Shown here: positions 12,175 to 22,750 of the stretch, piece after piece
Layout of the letters: each line of letters opens with the position of its first letter
Position numbering within the stretch: the first letter of the stretch is position 1
NCBI RefSeq assembly: GCF_031143425.1
Contig: NC_090446.1
Span: 1,024,569,066 to 1,024,633,065, forward strand
Direction: 5' to 3'
Source: Pleurodeles waltl
Lineage: Eukaryota > Chordata > Amphibia > Caudata > Salamandridae
DNA: 64,000 nucleotides
Made by a program: the position numbers and the translations under genes
The notes under the pieces: model-generated
Database searches by the model: none
What the model was told of the DNA's origin: nothing
Seen by the model: only the letters and a program-made list of their open reading frames with translations

Positions 12175-12595
12175 AATCCAGTGGCAGAGTGAGCACGGGA
12201 ACCATGTCTGGGCATACCCGGCACACTTATGGCGGCAAAAGCAAAGCAAAAAACAAATGATGGCCGAAATGCGGAACCAATCAAACATTCACCCCCAGTC
12301 ACTGATCTGGGTTTAATCCATCGTTCTTTTGCTCACCATGCCACCCCAGTTTAGACCCAGCCATATGCAAATCACTCTTGACCCTGTTCCTCATGGGAAC
12401 AGTCCAGCCTGAACTGCCAGGCCATGTCCTCCCTGGACCGGAAACAAGCATCCTAGGACCGGTTTCATGCTGTAGTTTGACATTGTCAACTGAAACAAAA
12501 TGATTTTCTTTGGCAGCTGGCAACGGTGGTAGAATAACTGGTCTGGTACCGTGTATCCCCAGTACAGGGACTGGTGCCCGATAAGAAGGGCCAAA

Positions 12596-13525
12596 TTATT
12601 TTTTCACTGCATCCTTTTCATGTACAAGATCCCCAACCCTGGGAATCCAGCCGGTAGATGTTACAGGCACATCCTTAATTCCTGTGGAGGCAGCACTTTT
12701 AGAAGAGTTATCTTCACTGAACTGTTGTAATTCCTGTAAAACAGTGACACAGTCATTTATATCAAAAGGTGTTTCTGCTGCCTCCACGCCAGGACCATCA
12801 AGATCCGGAACAAACATTCGAGTTCCGAACAGGCACTAATATGAAGTACGACCCCCCCAGGGACCTTCTAGGCAGGTTATTTATTGCTCTCTGAACTCCA
12901 TACAGGTGGGTAAGCCAACTACGACCTGTACCTAAGAATCCGACTGTTAAGGATTGCTTTAAATTGTGGTTTAATTGCTCCACAACACTATTTCCCTCAG
13001 GATGAAATGGGGACGAGTACTGCAGTTGGACCCCCAACAAAGCCATGGTGTCCCTGAATGCCCTTGAGGCGAAAGCAGGGCCCCGGTCCGAGTGGAATAC
13101 CACAAATCTTTAATAACAGTCTGAGCGTCAGCTGAGCATTGTGGCCACACCCATACAAATCTGGAGCATGAATCAACAGTGGCGAATATGTATTTGTATG
13201 CACTATCAGGAGTTAGTGGACCGCAGTGGTCCAAGTACACACACTGTAATGGTCTGTTGGAAATTAAGAGGGGTGTCTGCGGCGGGCGCTTGGCCGCGGA
13301 AACTTTAATTTGATGACAGATGTCACAACAAAGGACATACTGCTTAGTCTCTTTGTTGAGAATGGGCCACCAATAAGGGGCCTGTAAGAGTGAAATTGTA
13401 GCCGCCACAGCAGCATGTGCAGATGCCACTCCCTCATGCGCTGTTTTGATCAATTGAGGTCTTATATCTTTGTTGGGGATGTCACGTACGCCTACGCCTG
13501 GAATTTTAACTTCAGCGTGCATCAT
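12596..13525 (-). pseudogene. pol: Foamy-like pol: integrase
   Basis: Three overlapping frames encode one integrase. The first (13525-12971) has the HHCC zinc domain (two His, then CDIC) and the first catalytic Asp region (YLDHCGPL, then a VDSCSRF strand). The second (13103-12798) has the HSDRGPAF Asp motif and the NSVVEQLNHNLKQ Glu helix. The third (12817-12596) is a C-terminal domain. The D,D,E residues are all visible but spread over frameshifts, so no functional protein results. It lies directly downstream of RNase H in sense order, as in retroviral pol. Confidence 0.82.
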
Positions 13526-13528
13526 ACT

Positions 13529-14435
13529 TCACATATAATATTGATATTTATTAGGGAATCCTTTAGGATGGGGCATACCATCAACCATAGCTTTTATGGC
13601 AGCCAAAGTGTCTGTGTCCGGTTTAGAACTCGAACGAGTCATTGCAGCTAAAGTGGCTACTGCCACTGCTGACTTTACGGCTTCATCAGCCAAAGTATTT
13701 CCAGCAACGTGTATTCCAACGCGCTGGTGTCCAAGTATATGCATAACATGAACTTTCGGAAGCATCTCTTTCAGGTCTGCTACCTTACCCCCTTATGGTG
13801 TTGCCTTTGGAATCTCTGAACCCATTCTGGTGCCAGTAATGCAAATATTCATTAAAGGACTGGACACAGTAATATGAATCGCAAACAATCAGCGTAGGCT
13901 GCGCTGAATCCGTATGTTCTAGTGCCATCAGCAGAGCTTTTAGCTCAGCCAATTGTGCTGTACAATCCCCTAAGGTATGTGTATAGGTATGTAGGTGACA
14001 GAATTTCTCCCCCTCCATATAGCCGCTTATGACTGCGCAAGCAGCAGAGTATTGATGTTTAGTTTCAATCGCTGGTTGCGCAGAGCCATAAGTGTACATG
14101 ACTCTATGATATTGTTCGATAGGCAAAGTATGCGCTGGAACTGGATATTCTACTTCATATTGTAGAAATTCTTGAGTTTGTAATTTTGGATCAAAAATGT
14201 AGTCTATATCAGTGGCTGTTAAGGACGTAGCCCACTGTATCCAACCTGGATGTAATGCTTTTGCGTTCAGAACGCTAACTTTTGTAACAGTCTCTAGGGC
14301 TGGAATTGGAGAAACAACAATAATGCGTTTCCCTTGGGCAAGAGGTCTTTCTTTAATAACAGCCATCTGTACAGCAGTTGAATACAAATGTGATTTGTAT
14401 GCAATGGGGACTGTCTCACCTTTATTAAATGTCAC
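13529..14435 (-). pseudogene. pol: Foamy-like pol: RNase H
   Basis: Two frames (14435-13785 and 13765-13529) carry connection-domain sequence and RNase H. A Glu helix (QLAELKALLMAL), a VCDS Asp motif and the final GHQRVGIHVAGNTLADEA segment are recognisable. The first catalytic Asp, normally in a YTDGSA-type motif, is Tyr here (codon at 14088-14090). The frame breaks near 13775. Reverse transcriptase and protease, which should precede this, are not found to the right of 14435. Confidence 0.8.
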
Positions 14436-14988
14436 ACAGGTGAAACCGATGACCCCATGTTTGATCTCTTACTATCAGCTCCATTTGGTCCCGATTCTAA
14501 CTCAAATGAGCTGGAATCAAGCATGTGTGCATCATGCTGTCCTGCAATTCTATGAACTTGGTACAAATAGTCATTTGTACGAGCAAAAGTCTAAAACTGA
14601 CCTGTTTCGTAATCAGTGCAGTCCCCCTTGAATGTCTTCTGTTTCCTTGTGGATGTTTCCTCCTGATGTTTGAACAATTTAACATCAGATCTTTTAAGAA
14701 ACTTGCAATTTCTAACATTTTATGTACCTTATTCTTCAGAGTAGTGTCAATTTCAAATGTATTATGCTAAGACCTTAGCGTGTTTGAGCTGTGTTTCCAG
14801 TTCCACCTTGTTATGTTGTGTGTATTTTTAGAGAAGCCAAGAGGGTATCCATGCGCTTGCATTCCCCTTCAAAACATCCTCCCATACATAAAGCAATCAT
14901 GGCTACCCCTAAAAAAAGGCGTGAAAATCCCTACATGATAATTACCATACATGATGATGATTAATGATAATAAATGGTAATGAAAGAT
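14436..14988. other. Unassigned, possible provirus remnant
   Basis: On the minus strand, short frames rich in Lys, Leu and Gln (about 14815-14600) could be a decayed coiled-coil segment, but I recognise no family. The AT-rich stretch 14850-14988 shows nothing further. Confidence 0.4.
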
Positions 14989-14991
14989 ATA

Positions 14992-15527
14992 GGCCCTCAA
15001 TGCGGCCGCAATCCCGCCGTAGTTATTATGAGATCCCCGCTGGGCCGGCGGGCAGAAACCTGGTTTCCGCCCACCGGCCAAGCCGGGATCTCGGCTGCAA
15101 CACAGGAGCCAGCTCCAAATGGAGCCGGCGGTGTTGCGGCCGTACGACGGGTGCAGTTGCACCTGTTGCGCTTTTCACTGTCTGCATAGCAGACAGTGAA
15201 AAGCTGCATGGGGCCCTGTCAGGGGGCCCCTGCACTGTCCATGCCAGTGGCATGGGCAGTGGAGTGGCCTCCAGGGGCCACGCGACTCCCCGTACCGCCA
15301 GCCTTTTCCTGGCAGTTCAAACCGCCAGGAAAAGGCTGGCGGTTGGGGACTCGTAATCCCCTAGGCAGCGCTGCAAGCAACGCTGCCCAGGCGGATTATC
15401 ACCACCGGGGCAAATGTGGCGGGAAACCGCTGGCCCCGGCGGTGAAGCGCCGCGGTCAAAATACCCAAGATTGCATCGCCAGCCTGTTGGCGGTGCAATC
15501 GCCAAAACAGCCCTTGTACTGACCCCC
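14992..15527. repeat. GC-rich hairpin MITE, Harbinger-like ends
   Basis: ATA flanks the element at 14989-14991 and 15528-15530. The ends GGCCCTCA... and ...TGACCCCC resemble the Harbinger termini in this window (GGCCCTCATTAC / GTAATGACCCCC). Inside are strong hairpins: a perfect 22-bp-arm inverted repeat around 15295-15345 (CCGCCAGCCTTTTCCTGGC with its complement), CACTGTCTGC/GCAGACAGTG at 15176-15200, and GGGCCC/GGGCCC at 15210-15235. There is no coding capacity. It is probably a non-autonomous derivative. Confidence 0.62.
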
Positions 15528-15530
15528 ATA

Positions 15531-16308
15531 ATCTTCCAATGTGCGACGTGTGAATCCTTGGTGGAAATGGTAGTTTGATATCTGGGAGCCAAGAATGTAA
15601 AAAAAAAAAAAGGATACAATCTGGTATTTTGTGAGAAAACTTTATGTTACTCACAAACCTCTGTTTGCAGGGGGATCTGGATGTTTGGACAAATTTATTG
15701 TTTTTGTGAAATATAGATAAAGCTAATATTTGAATGATAACATATGCTGTGTTCAGGAGGTCTAATGCTAAAGTATTTTCTATTTTATCAGCGGCGGCCA
15801 CTGCAGATATCAAGGGGAGGGTCGGGGTACGACGGGGGAGGAAGCAAATAATTAAATTAAATGAAAAAAAGACTTACAGTTCCCTCAGCGGCCATCTCCT
15901 GCCACCTCACTCGTCGTTCCTTTCTTGTTCTGGTGTCCCATCATTCACTGGGACATCATAACAGGCTCCCCAGCAATCATGGTGCTGCTTTCATGCTAAG
16001 CTAGCATGAAAGCAGCAGCAGGATTGGTCTGAGCTTCTTGGACTGCGTCTCAAACACAATCCTGGGACCTGAGAAACCTCAGTGCGCATGCATGTTTGTC
16101 CGGCCTGAGATAGCTGGCCAAACACCCATGCGCACTTAGTGCACTCTCTTCTCATCCCCCGTCCCACCTCCCGAAGCTCAGCCCCACCCCTCCCTTCACA
16201 TGTTGGCTGAACCAACAGCAGAAAAATAAAACAATATTGAAATATCGTTTTATTTATCCAGGACGGCATTGCCTCTCCACCATTGCAGAGGAGCTCCCCC
16301 TGCATTTC
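15531..16308. other. Unclassified spacer with a perfect palindrome
   Basis: No coding similarity is seen. It contains an A-run (15599-15612) and an inverted repeat at 15983-16017 (15-bp arms TGCTGCTTTCATGCT around a 5-base loop). A near-palindromic AATAAAACAATATT/AATATCGTTTTATT pair lies at about 16225-16255. It may include an unrecognised short element. Confidence 0.4.
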
Positions 16309-17708
16309 ACACACAATCCAAACTATCCTGTGCCCAACATCTGGTAGCATGGCACTGAGCAGTCAGGCTTAACTTAGAAGGCAATGTGTAAAGTATGTGT
16401 GCAATAAATCATACAATAACACAATATAGCACCACAAAAATACACCACACAGTGTTTAGAAAAATATATAAAATGTATCTGGATATTTACAGGTCAAAAC
16501 GATCAAAAGTAAATGTAGAGATATCACTGAAAAGTGATATAAAGTGGCTCAAGTCTCTTTCAAACACAAAGTACCTAGGTGAATCCTTTGGGCAGCCAGG
16601 CAGTTCTATTTGGCAGGATGCATGTTCTGGTTCCAGTTATCTTCTACAGAAAGTGTCTGAGTTGGAAGGGGCAGAGGCCCTGTTTATATACCCATTTGTG
16701 CCTTTGAAGTGGGGGAGACTTCAAAGAGTGGCCTAGAAGTGCACCAGGTCCCCTTTCAGTTCAATCCTATCTGCCAGGGTCCCAGTAGGGGGTGTGGCGG
16801 TCCTTTGTGTGAGAGCAGGCCCTCCACCCTCCCAGCCCAGGAAGACCCATTCAAAATGCAGATGTATGCAAGTGAGGCTGAGTATCCTGTGTTTGGGGTG
16901 TGTCTGAGTGAATGCACAAGGAGCTGTCAACTAAACCCTGCCAGAAGTGGATTGTAAGGCACACAAAAATTTAAGTGCAGAGAAATGCTCACTTTCTAAA
17001 AGTGGCATTTCTAAAATAGTAATATTAAATCCAACTTCACCAGTCAGCAGGATTTTATATCACCATTCTGGCCATACTATGACCTTCCTTCTCCTTTCAG
17101 ATCAGCAGCTACCACTCAAACAATGTATGAGGGCAGCCCCAATGTTAGCCTATGAAGGGAGCAGGCCTCACAGCAGTGTAAAAACGAATTTAGGGGTTTT
17201 ACACTACCAGGACATGTACATTACATAGGTACATGTCCTGCCTTTTGCCTACACAGCACCCTGCCCTATGGGTTACCTAGGGCATACCTTAGGGGTGTCT
17301 TATATGTAGGAAAAGGGGTATTCTAGGCTTGGCAAGTTCTTTTGAATGCCAAGTCAAATTGGCAGTGAAACTGCACACACAGGCCTTGCAATGGCAGGCC
17401 TGAGACAAGGTAAAGGGGCTATTGAAGTGGGTGGCACAATCAGTGCTGCAGGCCCACTAGTAGCATTTAATCTATAGGCCCTGAGCACATATAGTACACT
17501 CTACTAGGGACTTATAAGTAGATTAAATAGTCTAATTGGGTATGATCTAATGTCACCATGTTTAAAAGGAGAGAGCATATGCACTTTACCACTGTTTAGC
17601 AGTGGTAAAGTCTGCATAGTCTAAAAAACAGCAAAAACAGTGTCCAAAAAGTGGAGGGAGGCAGGCAAAAAGTTAGGGGTGACCACCCTAAAGCTGACAG
17701 GTCTAACA
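16309..17708 (+). repeat. LTR, forward copy, 5'-truncated
   Basis: From 16309 the sequence follows the LTR at 62180 (shared CCTGTGC..., then CAGGCTTAACTTAGAAGGCAATGTGT at 16360-16390). It ends in the LTR terminus GACAGGTCTAACA at 17708. About 130 bp of the 5' end are missing. A reverse-oriented homologous copy follows immediately (17711-19385). Confidence 0.68.
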
Positions 17709-17710
17709 CA

Positions 17711-19385
17711 ATCTCTCAGGTCTGCTATTTCTATACCTGTGTGTGCAGTTTTACTGCCACACCGACTTGACATTTAAAACTACTTGCTAAGTCTTAAACC
17801 CACCTTTTTCTACATCTAAGTCACCCCTAAGGTAGGCCCCAGGTAACTCACAGTGCCGGGTGCTATGTAAGTAAAAGGCAGGACATGTACCTATGTGTTT
17901 TACATGTCCCTGGTAGTGAAAAACTCCACTCCTGTGAGGCCTGCTCCTATCCTAGACTAGCATTAGAACTACCCTCATATACATTTGGGTGGTAGATTCT
18001 AATATGGAAGGAGTAGCCCTGTCATGTTTAGCATTGCCAGAATGGTAATAGAAAATCCTACTTACTGAAGTTGGATTTAATATTACTATTTTAGAAATGC
18101 CACTTTCTAGAAAGTGGGCATTTCTCTGCACTTACTGCTATCTGTGCCTTACAGCCCTGTCTCCAATCCACGTCTGGTATGTGCAGTCATCTGCATACCG
18201 AATGGGACTCCCTGGGCAGGAAGGGTGGAGGGTCTCTCTCTCTCTTACATTTCACAGTCCAGTGACCTGCCCTCACATAAAGGACTGATAACCCCCATAG
18301 GGATCCTGGCAGACAGGACTGGTCTGAAAACTGAACTTGTGCACTTCAAAACCACTCTTTGACGTTTCTCCCACTTCAAAGGCATTTTTGGGAATATAAA
18401 CTGGGTCTCTGACCCCACCAAATCAGACACTCCTGGATCTACACTGAACTCTGTCAGAGGAACTGCCTGGCTGCCCAAAGGACTTGTCTGAAATGCTTTG
18501 CTGAGAAGGACTGCTGCCCTGCTTGTTGCCTTGCTGTCTGCTGGCCTCTGACTGTGCTGGAAGGACACTGCCTTCCCCAAACATGCTCTCCAAGGGCTTG
18601 GATTTAGCTTGCCTCATGTTCTGAAGTCTCAGGGACAGCAAAGACTTCAGCGATGCCAGAAATGACTTCAGCAATGCCAGCAGTGTGATCACATTACCGG
18701 GAAGTTAACTCATCACGTCGTGACTGACTGGATTCATCAACCAATGCCTCACCAGCGACACTGCATCAGTTCCCCCTGCAACTGGATGGAGACGATGCCT
18801 CGCCTTCCATGCGTCGCAGTACGAGACCAACACCTCACCTCCCCGGACGCCATAAGGGACTGACGCCGCGTTGGCTCCAGCAAAGCTTCATCTCCATGAC
18901 TCCGTACAACGTCTTTGTTCTTCCTTTTCAAAGGTACTGTGCCTGGGAGTCCGTGTGACTCCGTGATAGGCACCTGTGGCATCAGATTATTGGAAACGAC
19001 TCAGTCAACGACACCAAGCTAACCCCAGTTGGAGCTATTGAGTTCGTAAGCGCTTTAGTGGGGTTTAATCTTTAAAAATTCATAACTTTGCTTGAGAACA
19101 TTGGATTTTCATCTTTTTTACCTTTTTTATTCAGATAAATATTATCTAATGTTCTAAACCTGTTTGGTGTATTTTGGTGGTGTTTTCGCTGTAATACTGT
19201 ATGAGCTATTGCACAAATCCTTTACACATTGCCTTCTAAATTAGGCCTGACTGCTCTGTGCCAAACTACCAGAGGGTGAGCACAGGATAATTTGGATTGT
19301 GTTGTGACTTACCCTGACTAGGATTGTGGTTCGTACTTGGACAAGGGTGGGTACCTCTGCCAATTAGAGAGCCTATTTCTAACAA
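17711..19385 (-). repeat. LTR, inverted copy, 3'-truncated
   Basis: Reverse-complement homology to the forward copy is visible throughout: 18040-18140 against 16950-17080, 17725-17775 against 17345-17385, and 19215-19300 against 16309-16390. On the minus strand it begins with the LTR terminus TGTTAGAAATAGG at 19385. It lacks roughly the last 300 bp present in the forward copy. Together the two form an imperfect palindrome of about 3 kb. Confidence 0.68.
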
Positions 19386-19387
19386 TG

Positions 19388-20640
19388 TGCCTGTACTGTA
19401 CTAGGCCTCTCCCCAATCATAAGGTTTAAAAGTGTAAAATACACCTTTGTGGCTAACCAGAGTGTGCTTAGGAGAATGTTTAATCTGCTTTATGGTTTAA
19501 ACTGTCTTTGGAAAGTGTATAGCACGTGGTTTTGGCTTGTAAAAGTGATTAGTTTAAGTCTGTGAAAAGCAGTATTTCAGTGGCTTCAGTATTGGGCCTT
19601 ACCTGAAGAGTTGAATCAGGAAGCTACAAAGTTTGAATTAAGCCTGTCTGTATCAAGGAGATTCTGAATTGAAGAGCATCTTTGTGCCCCCCTTACCCAA
19701 GAGCCTGTGATCGCAGATTAGCCCTCTAGCTCCCAGGCAAACCTGAGCTCTCCTCTCACAACTGCACTGACCCTTTAAGATTTTGGAGGGACCCCCAAGA
19801 CAACCACCTCCATCTTGTGAGCCCAGCTTCTCTGTGCCCTAAACAGCCCAGTGAGCAAGAGATAAAGAAGGTGGTCAGAGCAAAGACATTCTGTGTATGC
19901 TTGTAATTTAGAAGTGTTTTCCCCTACCCATGACTGAATTTACCTCTTGATTTCGGCTAATTGTGCACTTTGAAACTGCTGCTTTGTTCTATCTGTGGCT
20001 GTTTAAATTTACCTCTTGGTTTCTGCAAATTGTGCACTATTAAACTGCTGCTTTTTTCTACCCATGACTGTTTAAATTTACCTCTTGGCTTCTACAAATT
20101 CTGTACTTTTAAACTGCTGTTTTGTTCTATCTGTGACTGTATAAATTTCCCTTCTAGTTTTTCCCTAATACTGTACTAGGCTTCTCCCCCCACCTTATAA
20201 GATTTAAGAAGGCATAATGCACTTAATTGGCTAACTAGAATGTGTTTAGAGGACTGTTTAATCTGCTTTATGGTTTAGGCTGTCTTTTGAAAGTGTATGT
20301 AGCACTTGTTTGTGGCTTATAAAAGTGATTAGTTTAACTGTAGCTTCCTGATTCTATTCTTAAGGAAGGGCCCAGTTCTGAAGCCACTGAAATACTGCTT
20401 TTCACACAAAGTGTGGATTGAGCTTGTCTGTATCCAAGGAAATTCTGAATTGAAGAGCATCTCCCTGACCCCTGCTCCAGGAGTTGTTGCATCTTGTGCT
20501 CTGCTTTGTTGCTAAGGCTAGGGTTTCTATTAGACTGAAGGCTTATGGTTTGAGTTCTGATTGGCTGTTAGGGTTAGGGTTTCTGATTGGTTGCTAGGGT
20601 TTGGGTTTTGACTGGCTGTTTGAACTAGCAGAAGATCTAC
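19388..20640. repeat. AT-rich region with a duplicated module
   Basis: A module of about 310 bp occurs twice, near 19390-19700 and 20165-20475. It is marked by CTGTACTAGG(C)TTCTCCCC, TTTAATCTGCTTTATGGTTTA and AAAAGTGATTAGTTTAA; parts of the second copy are rearranged. Between them lies the 70-bp tandem repeat. TTAGGG occurs twice in a row near 20570, which is too short to be telomeric. No gene is recognised. Confidence 0.55.
19939..20160 (+). repeat. 70-bp tandem repeat, about 3 copies
   Basis: Units start with TTTACCTCTTG at about 19939, 20008 and 20078, with a diverged fourth at about 20148. Each contains AAACTGCTG and a TCTA(C/T)C(C/T)(A/G)TG(A/G)CTG stretch. Confidence 0.65.
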
Positions 20641-21193
20641 TAAAAATAAGTTATGACAAGTTAAAAAAAGGGCATTGAGACTGCAATGTACATTCATCGA
20701 TCATAATTTTAGGATAAAATGAAAGAAAAAAATGAAGAAGAAAGGGAGAAGGGGAGAATAAAAAGGAAGAAAGGTAAATTCCTAGTGTCTTGAGAGAATA
20801 GAAAGTAGAAGCAATATACAGTACATTGGATAGCAAATTCAACAACATTTTAAAAGATATGAACTGTATGCAAGACATTATCATATACAATTTGCAAAAA
20901 TGTGTGTCTTAAAAAGGTATAATATTAGGTAGACACAGGCACAAATTCTTTAGCAAAACATAGTAAGTGGCATCCATAACTGAGTACATTTGATAAATAA
21001 CTGTAATTAATCGGTCTCATACCTGTCTAGTCTGTGGTGATAACAAACTAAATTCCACCATGTCAGAAGATTAATCTTGTCAGAAGATTTCCAATTAGAG
21101 GTGATAACAGAAATAGCAATGGACAGCAGTAGTTTAACCAGTGTCTTATTCGATCTCCATAAGACATGAGCACTACCTAAGAAAAGTAGACTA
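20640..21193 (-). mobile_element. L1-like LINE, 3' segment
   Basis: On the minus strand, 21190-21007 encodes the C terminus of an L1 ORF2-type protein (ISVITSNWKSS...LLTWWNLVCYHHRLDRYET). A 3' region runs to about 20640. No clear poly-A tail is visible, so the exact end is uncertain. The same LINE continues, after insertions, at 25358-25376, 48010-49179, 60359-62179 and beyond 62686. The remainder of its reverse transcriptase lies there. Confidence 0.68.
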
Positions 21194-22240
21194 TGGCCCG
21201 CATTACGTCCCTGGCTGCTGGTGATAAAGTGGCGGTAATACTTCCAACAGGCTGGTGGTAAGTACCGCCAAATTATGACCATGGCGGTGATATCTCTGAA
21301 AGACAGCCAATGTACCACACGACCACCGGGGCAGAGCACAGTCACCACAGTGGTAGCCGCCTACAGCCAGGCTGAAGACAAAGTTCTGCACACCATATTA
21401 TGACATGGCAAACCGCCACCTTTTCCGGGGCGTACCAACGCCATCAAAAGCCTGGCGGAAACAGAGCTCAGAAGTCAAAGGACTGACCATTGGAGAAAAT
21501 AGGGAAGAACAACGCCACCATGGAACCAGAACTGCAAGTCTTTCCGATGATCTTCCATGTCATGCTCCACCACGAACACCAATGCCGGTGAAGATGGCGA
21601 CGGTGAGTACAGCCGCCTAGCATACAAGGGAGGGGGGAAGGGAAACAACAGTGACACACACAAACCCAAAACACCCCCCCCCCACACACACACACACACT
21701 AAAAATTATTTATCCCCGCAAATTGGCTGAATAATGCAAATACAACAGTAATTGACTAAAGTGATTGTAATAAGATCAACAGCAAAAATATTAAGTCGAT
21801 GTGGCAATGCAACATATATGTAAAATGTACAAAAAAGGGACACTTCCCAGTCCACAGTTCACAGGGCCACATGGCCACAGGGAAAAGTCCAAGGCCCCAC
21901 TCGATCCCTGCACCAATACAGAGAGAACACTGCAGGGGCATCAGTTGGCAAATAGGCATGCACATCAGGGGGAGGAGGGGCACCTCATCCGGATGCGAAA
22001 ACAAGACCACTGGTTCTGGAGGGAGCAACATGCCCTGTGCTTCGTCCTGGGGATTGCAAGGCCACAGTCTCTCAATTGGGTGACTTGCCCACTGGTTCTG
22101 GAGGGGACAACATACCCTGTGCTTGGTCCTGGGGAGTGATGGACCACAGTCTCTCAAGTAGGTGTCTTGCCCACTGGTTCTGGTGGTGGCAGGCTGCACA
22201 GCAGCCCATGGAGGCTGGATCATATGGCGTTCACCAGCGG

Positions 22241-22420
22241 TGACGGCTGCACTGTGGTGTTGATTGTGGGAGGCTCCTGCTCAGCCCCTGCACCCTCTGA
22301 TGGCTGCACTGTGGTGGTGGTTCTGGGAGGCTCCTGCTCAGCCCCTGCACCCTCCGATGGCTGCACTGTGGTGGTGGTTGTGGGAGGCTCCTGCTCAGTC
22401 CCTGCACTCTCTGATGGCTG
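22241..22420 (-). repeat. 57-bp coding minisatellite, 3 copies
   Basis: Three units of 57-58 bp (starting near 22241, 22299 and 22356) encode 19-residue QPSEGAGAEQEPPTTTTTV-type repeats on the minus strand, near the end of the gene B tail. Confidence 0.7.
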
Positions 22421-22460
22421 CACAACCACTGCTGGCAGTGGGGGCTCTGTGACAGCTGCT

Positions 22461-22750
22461 GGTGCAGGCTCCTTCCCCTTCTTGCTGGCTGGTGCAGGCT
22501 CATTTCCCTTCTTGCTGGCTGGTGCAGGCTCCTTCCCCTTCTTGCTGGCTGGTGCAGGCTCATTTCCCTTCTTGCTGGCTGGTGCAGGCTCCTTCCCCTT
22601 CTTGCTGGCTGGTGCAGGCTCCTTCCCTTTTTTGCTGGCTGGTGCAGACTCCTTCCCCTTCTTGCTGGCTGGTGCAGGCTCCTTCCCCTTCTTGCTGGCT
22701 GGTGCAGGCTCCTTGCCCTTCTTGCTGGCTGGTGCAGGCTCCTTCCCCTT
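22461..22750 (-). repeat. 30-bp coding minisatellite, about 9.7 copies
   Basis: The unit is GGTGCAGGCTCCTTCCCCTT followed by CTTGCTGGCT. On the minus strand it encodes GKEPAPASKK. The copies are nearly identical, implying recent expansion. The opposite strand is also open throughout, which is a repeat artefact. Confidence 0.9.

Larger units (their letters stand above)
11596..12466 (-). mobile_element. Hammerhead repeat array (retrozyme-like), 2.7 units
   Basis: Tandem units of about 324 bp lie in direct order; the phase marker AAATGATGG recurs near 11607, 11931 and 12255. The insert is bounded by a 12-bp direct duplication with one mismatch (11584-11595 ATGCTATAGTTT and 12467-12478 ATGCTGTAGTTT), placed at the foamy pol/env junction. 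Each unit has an octamer ATGCAAAT (11715, 12040, 12365) and, on the minus strand, a type I hammerhead; the third is truncated. The array is related to, but distinct from, the 321-bp array at 56813. Newt satellite 2 is the obvious known relative. The mobile character is inferred from the target duplications. Confidence 0.8.
6952..14435 (-). mobile_element. Foamy-virus-like endogenous retrovirus, 5'-truncated
   Basis: Reading right to left, the order is RNase H, integrase, env leader/SU, env TM, polypurine tract and 3' LTR. The Env architecture (long N-terminal leader with its own membrane span, two furin-like sites, about 1,000 residues in all) and the pol sequences fit spumaretroviruses rather than gamma- or betaretroviruses. 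Gag, protease, reverse transcriptase and the 5' LTR are not recognised. The element apparently ends near or a little beyond 14435. A hammerhead repeat array (11596-12466) splits it at the pol/env junction. It lies inside Harbinger H0, so it is younger than H0. With no second LTR, age and target duplication cannot be judged. Confidence 0.8.

Noticed and set aside
20560..20600. Telomere-like TTAGGG repeats
   Set aside because: Only two adjacent copies within degenerate GGTT-rich sequence.
22461..22750. Possible CRISPR array
   Set aside because: Units are contiguous with no unique spacers and are codon-phased. The setting is a eukaryotic transposon.
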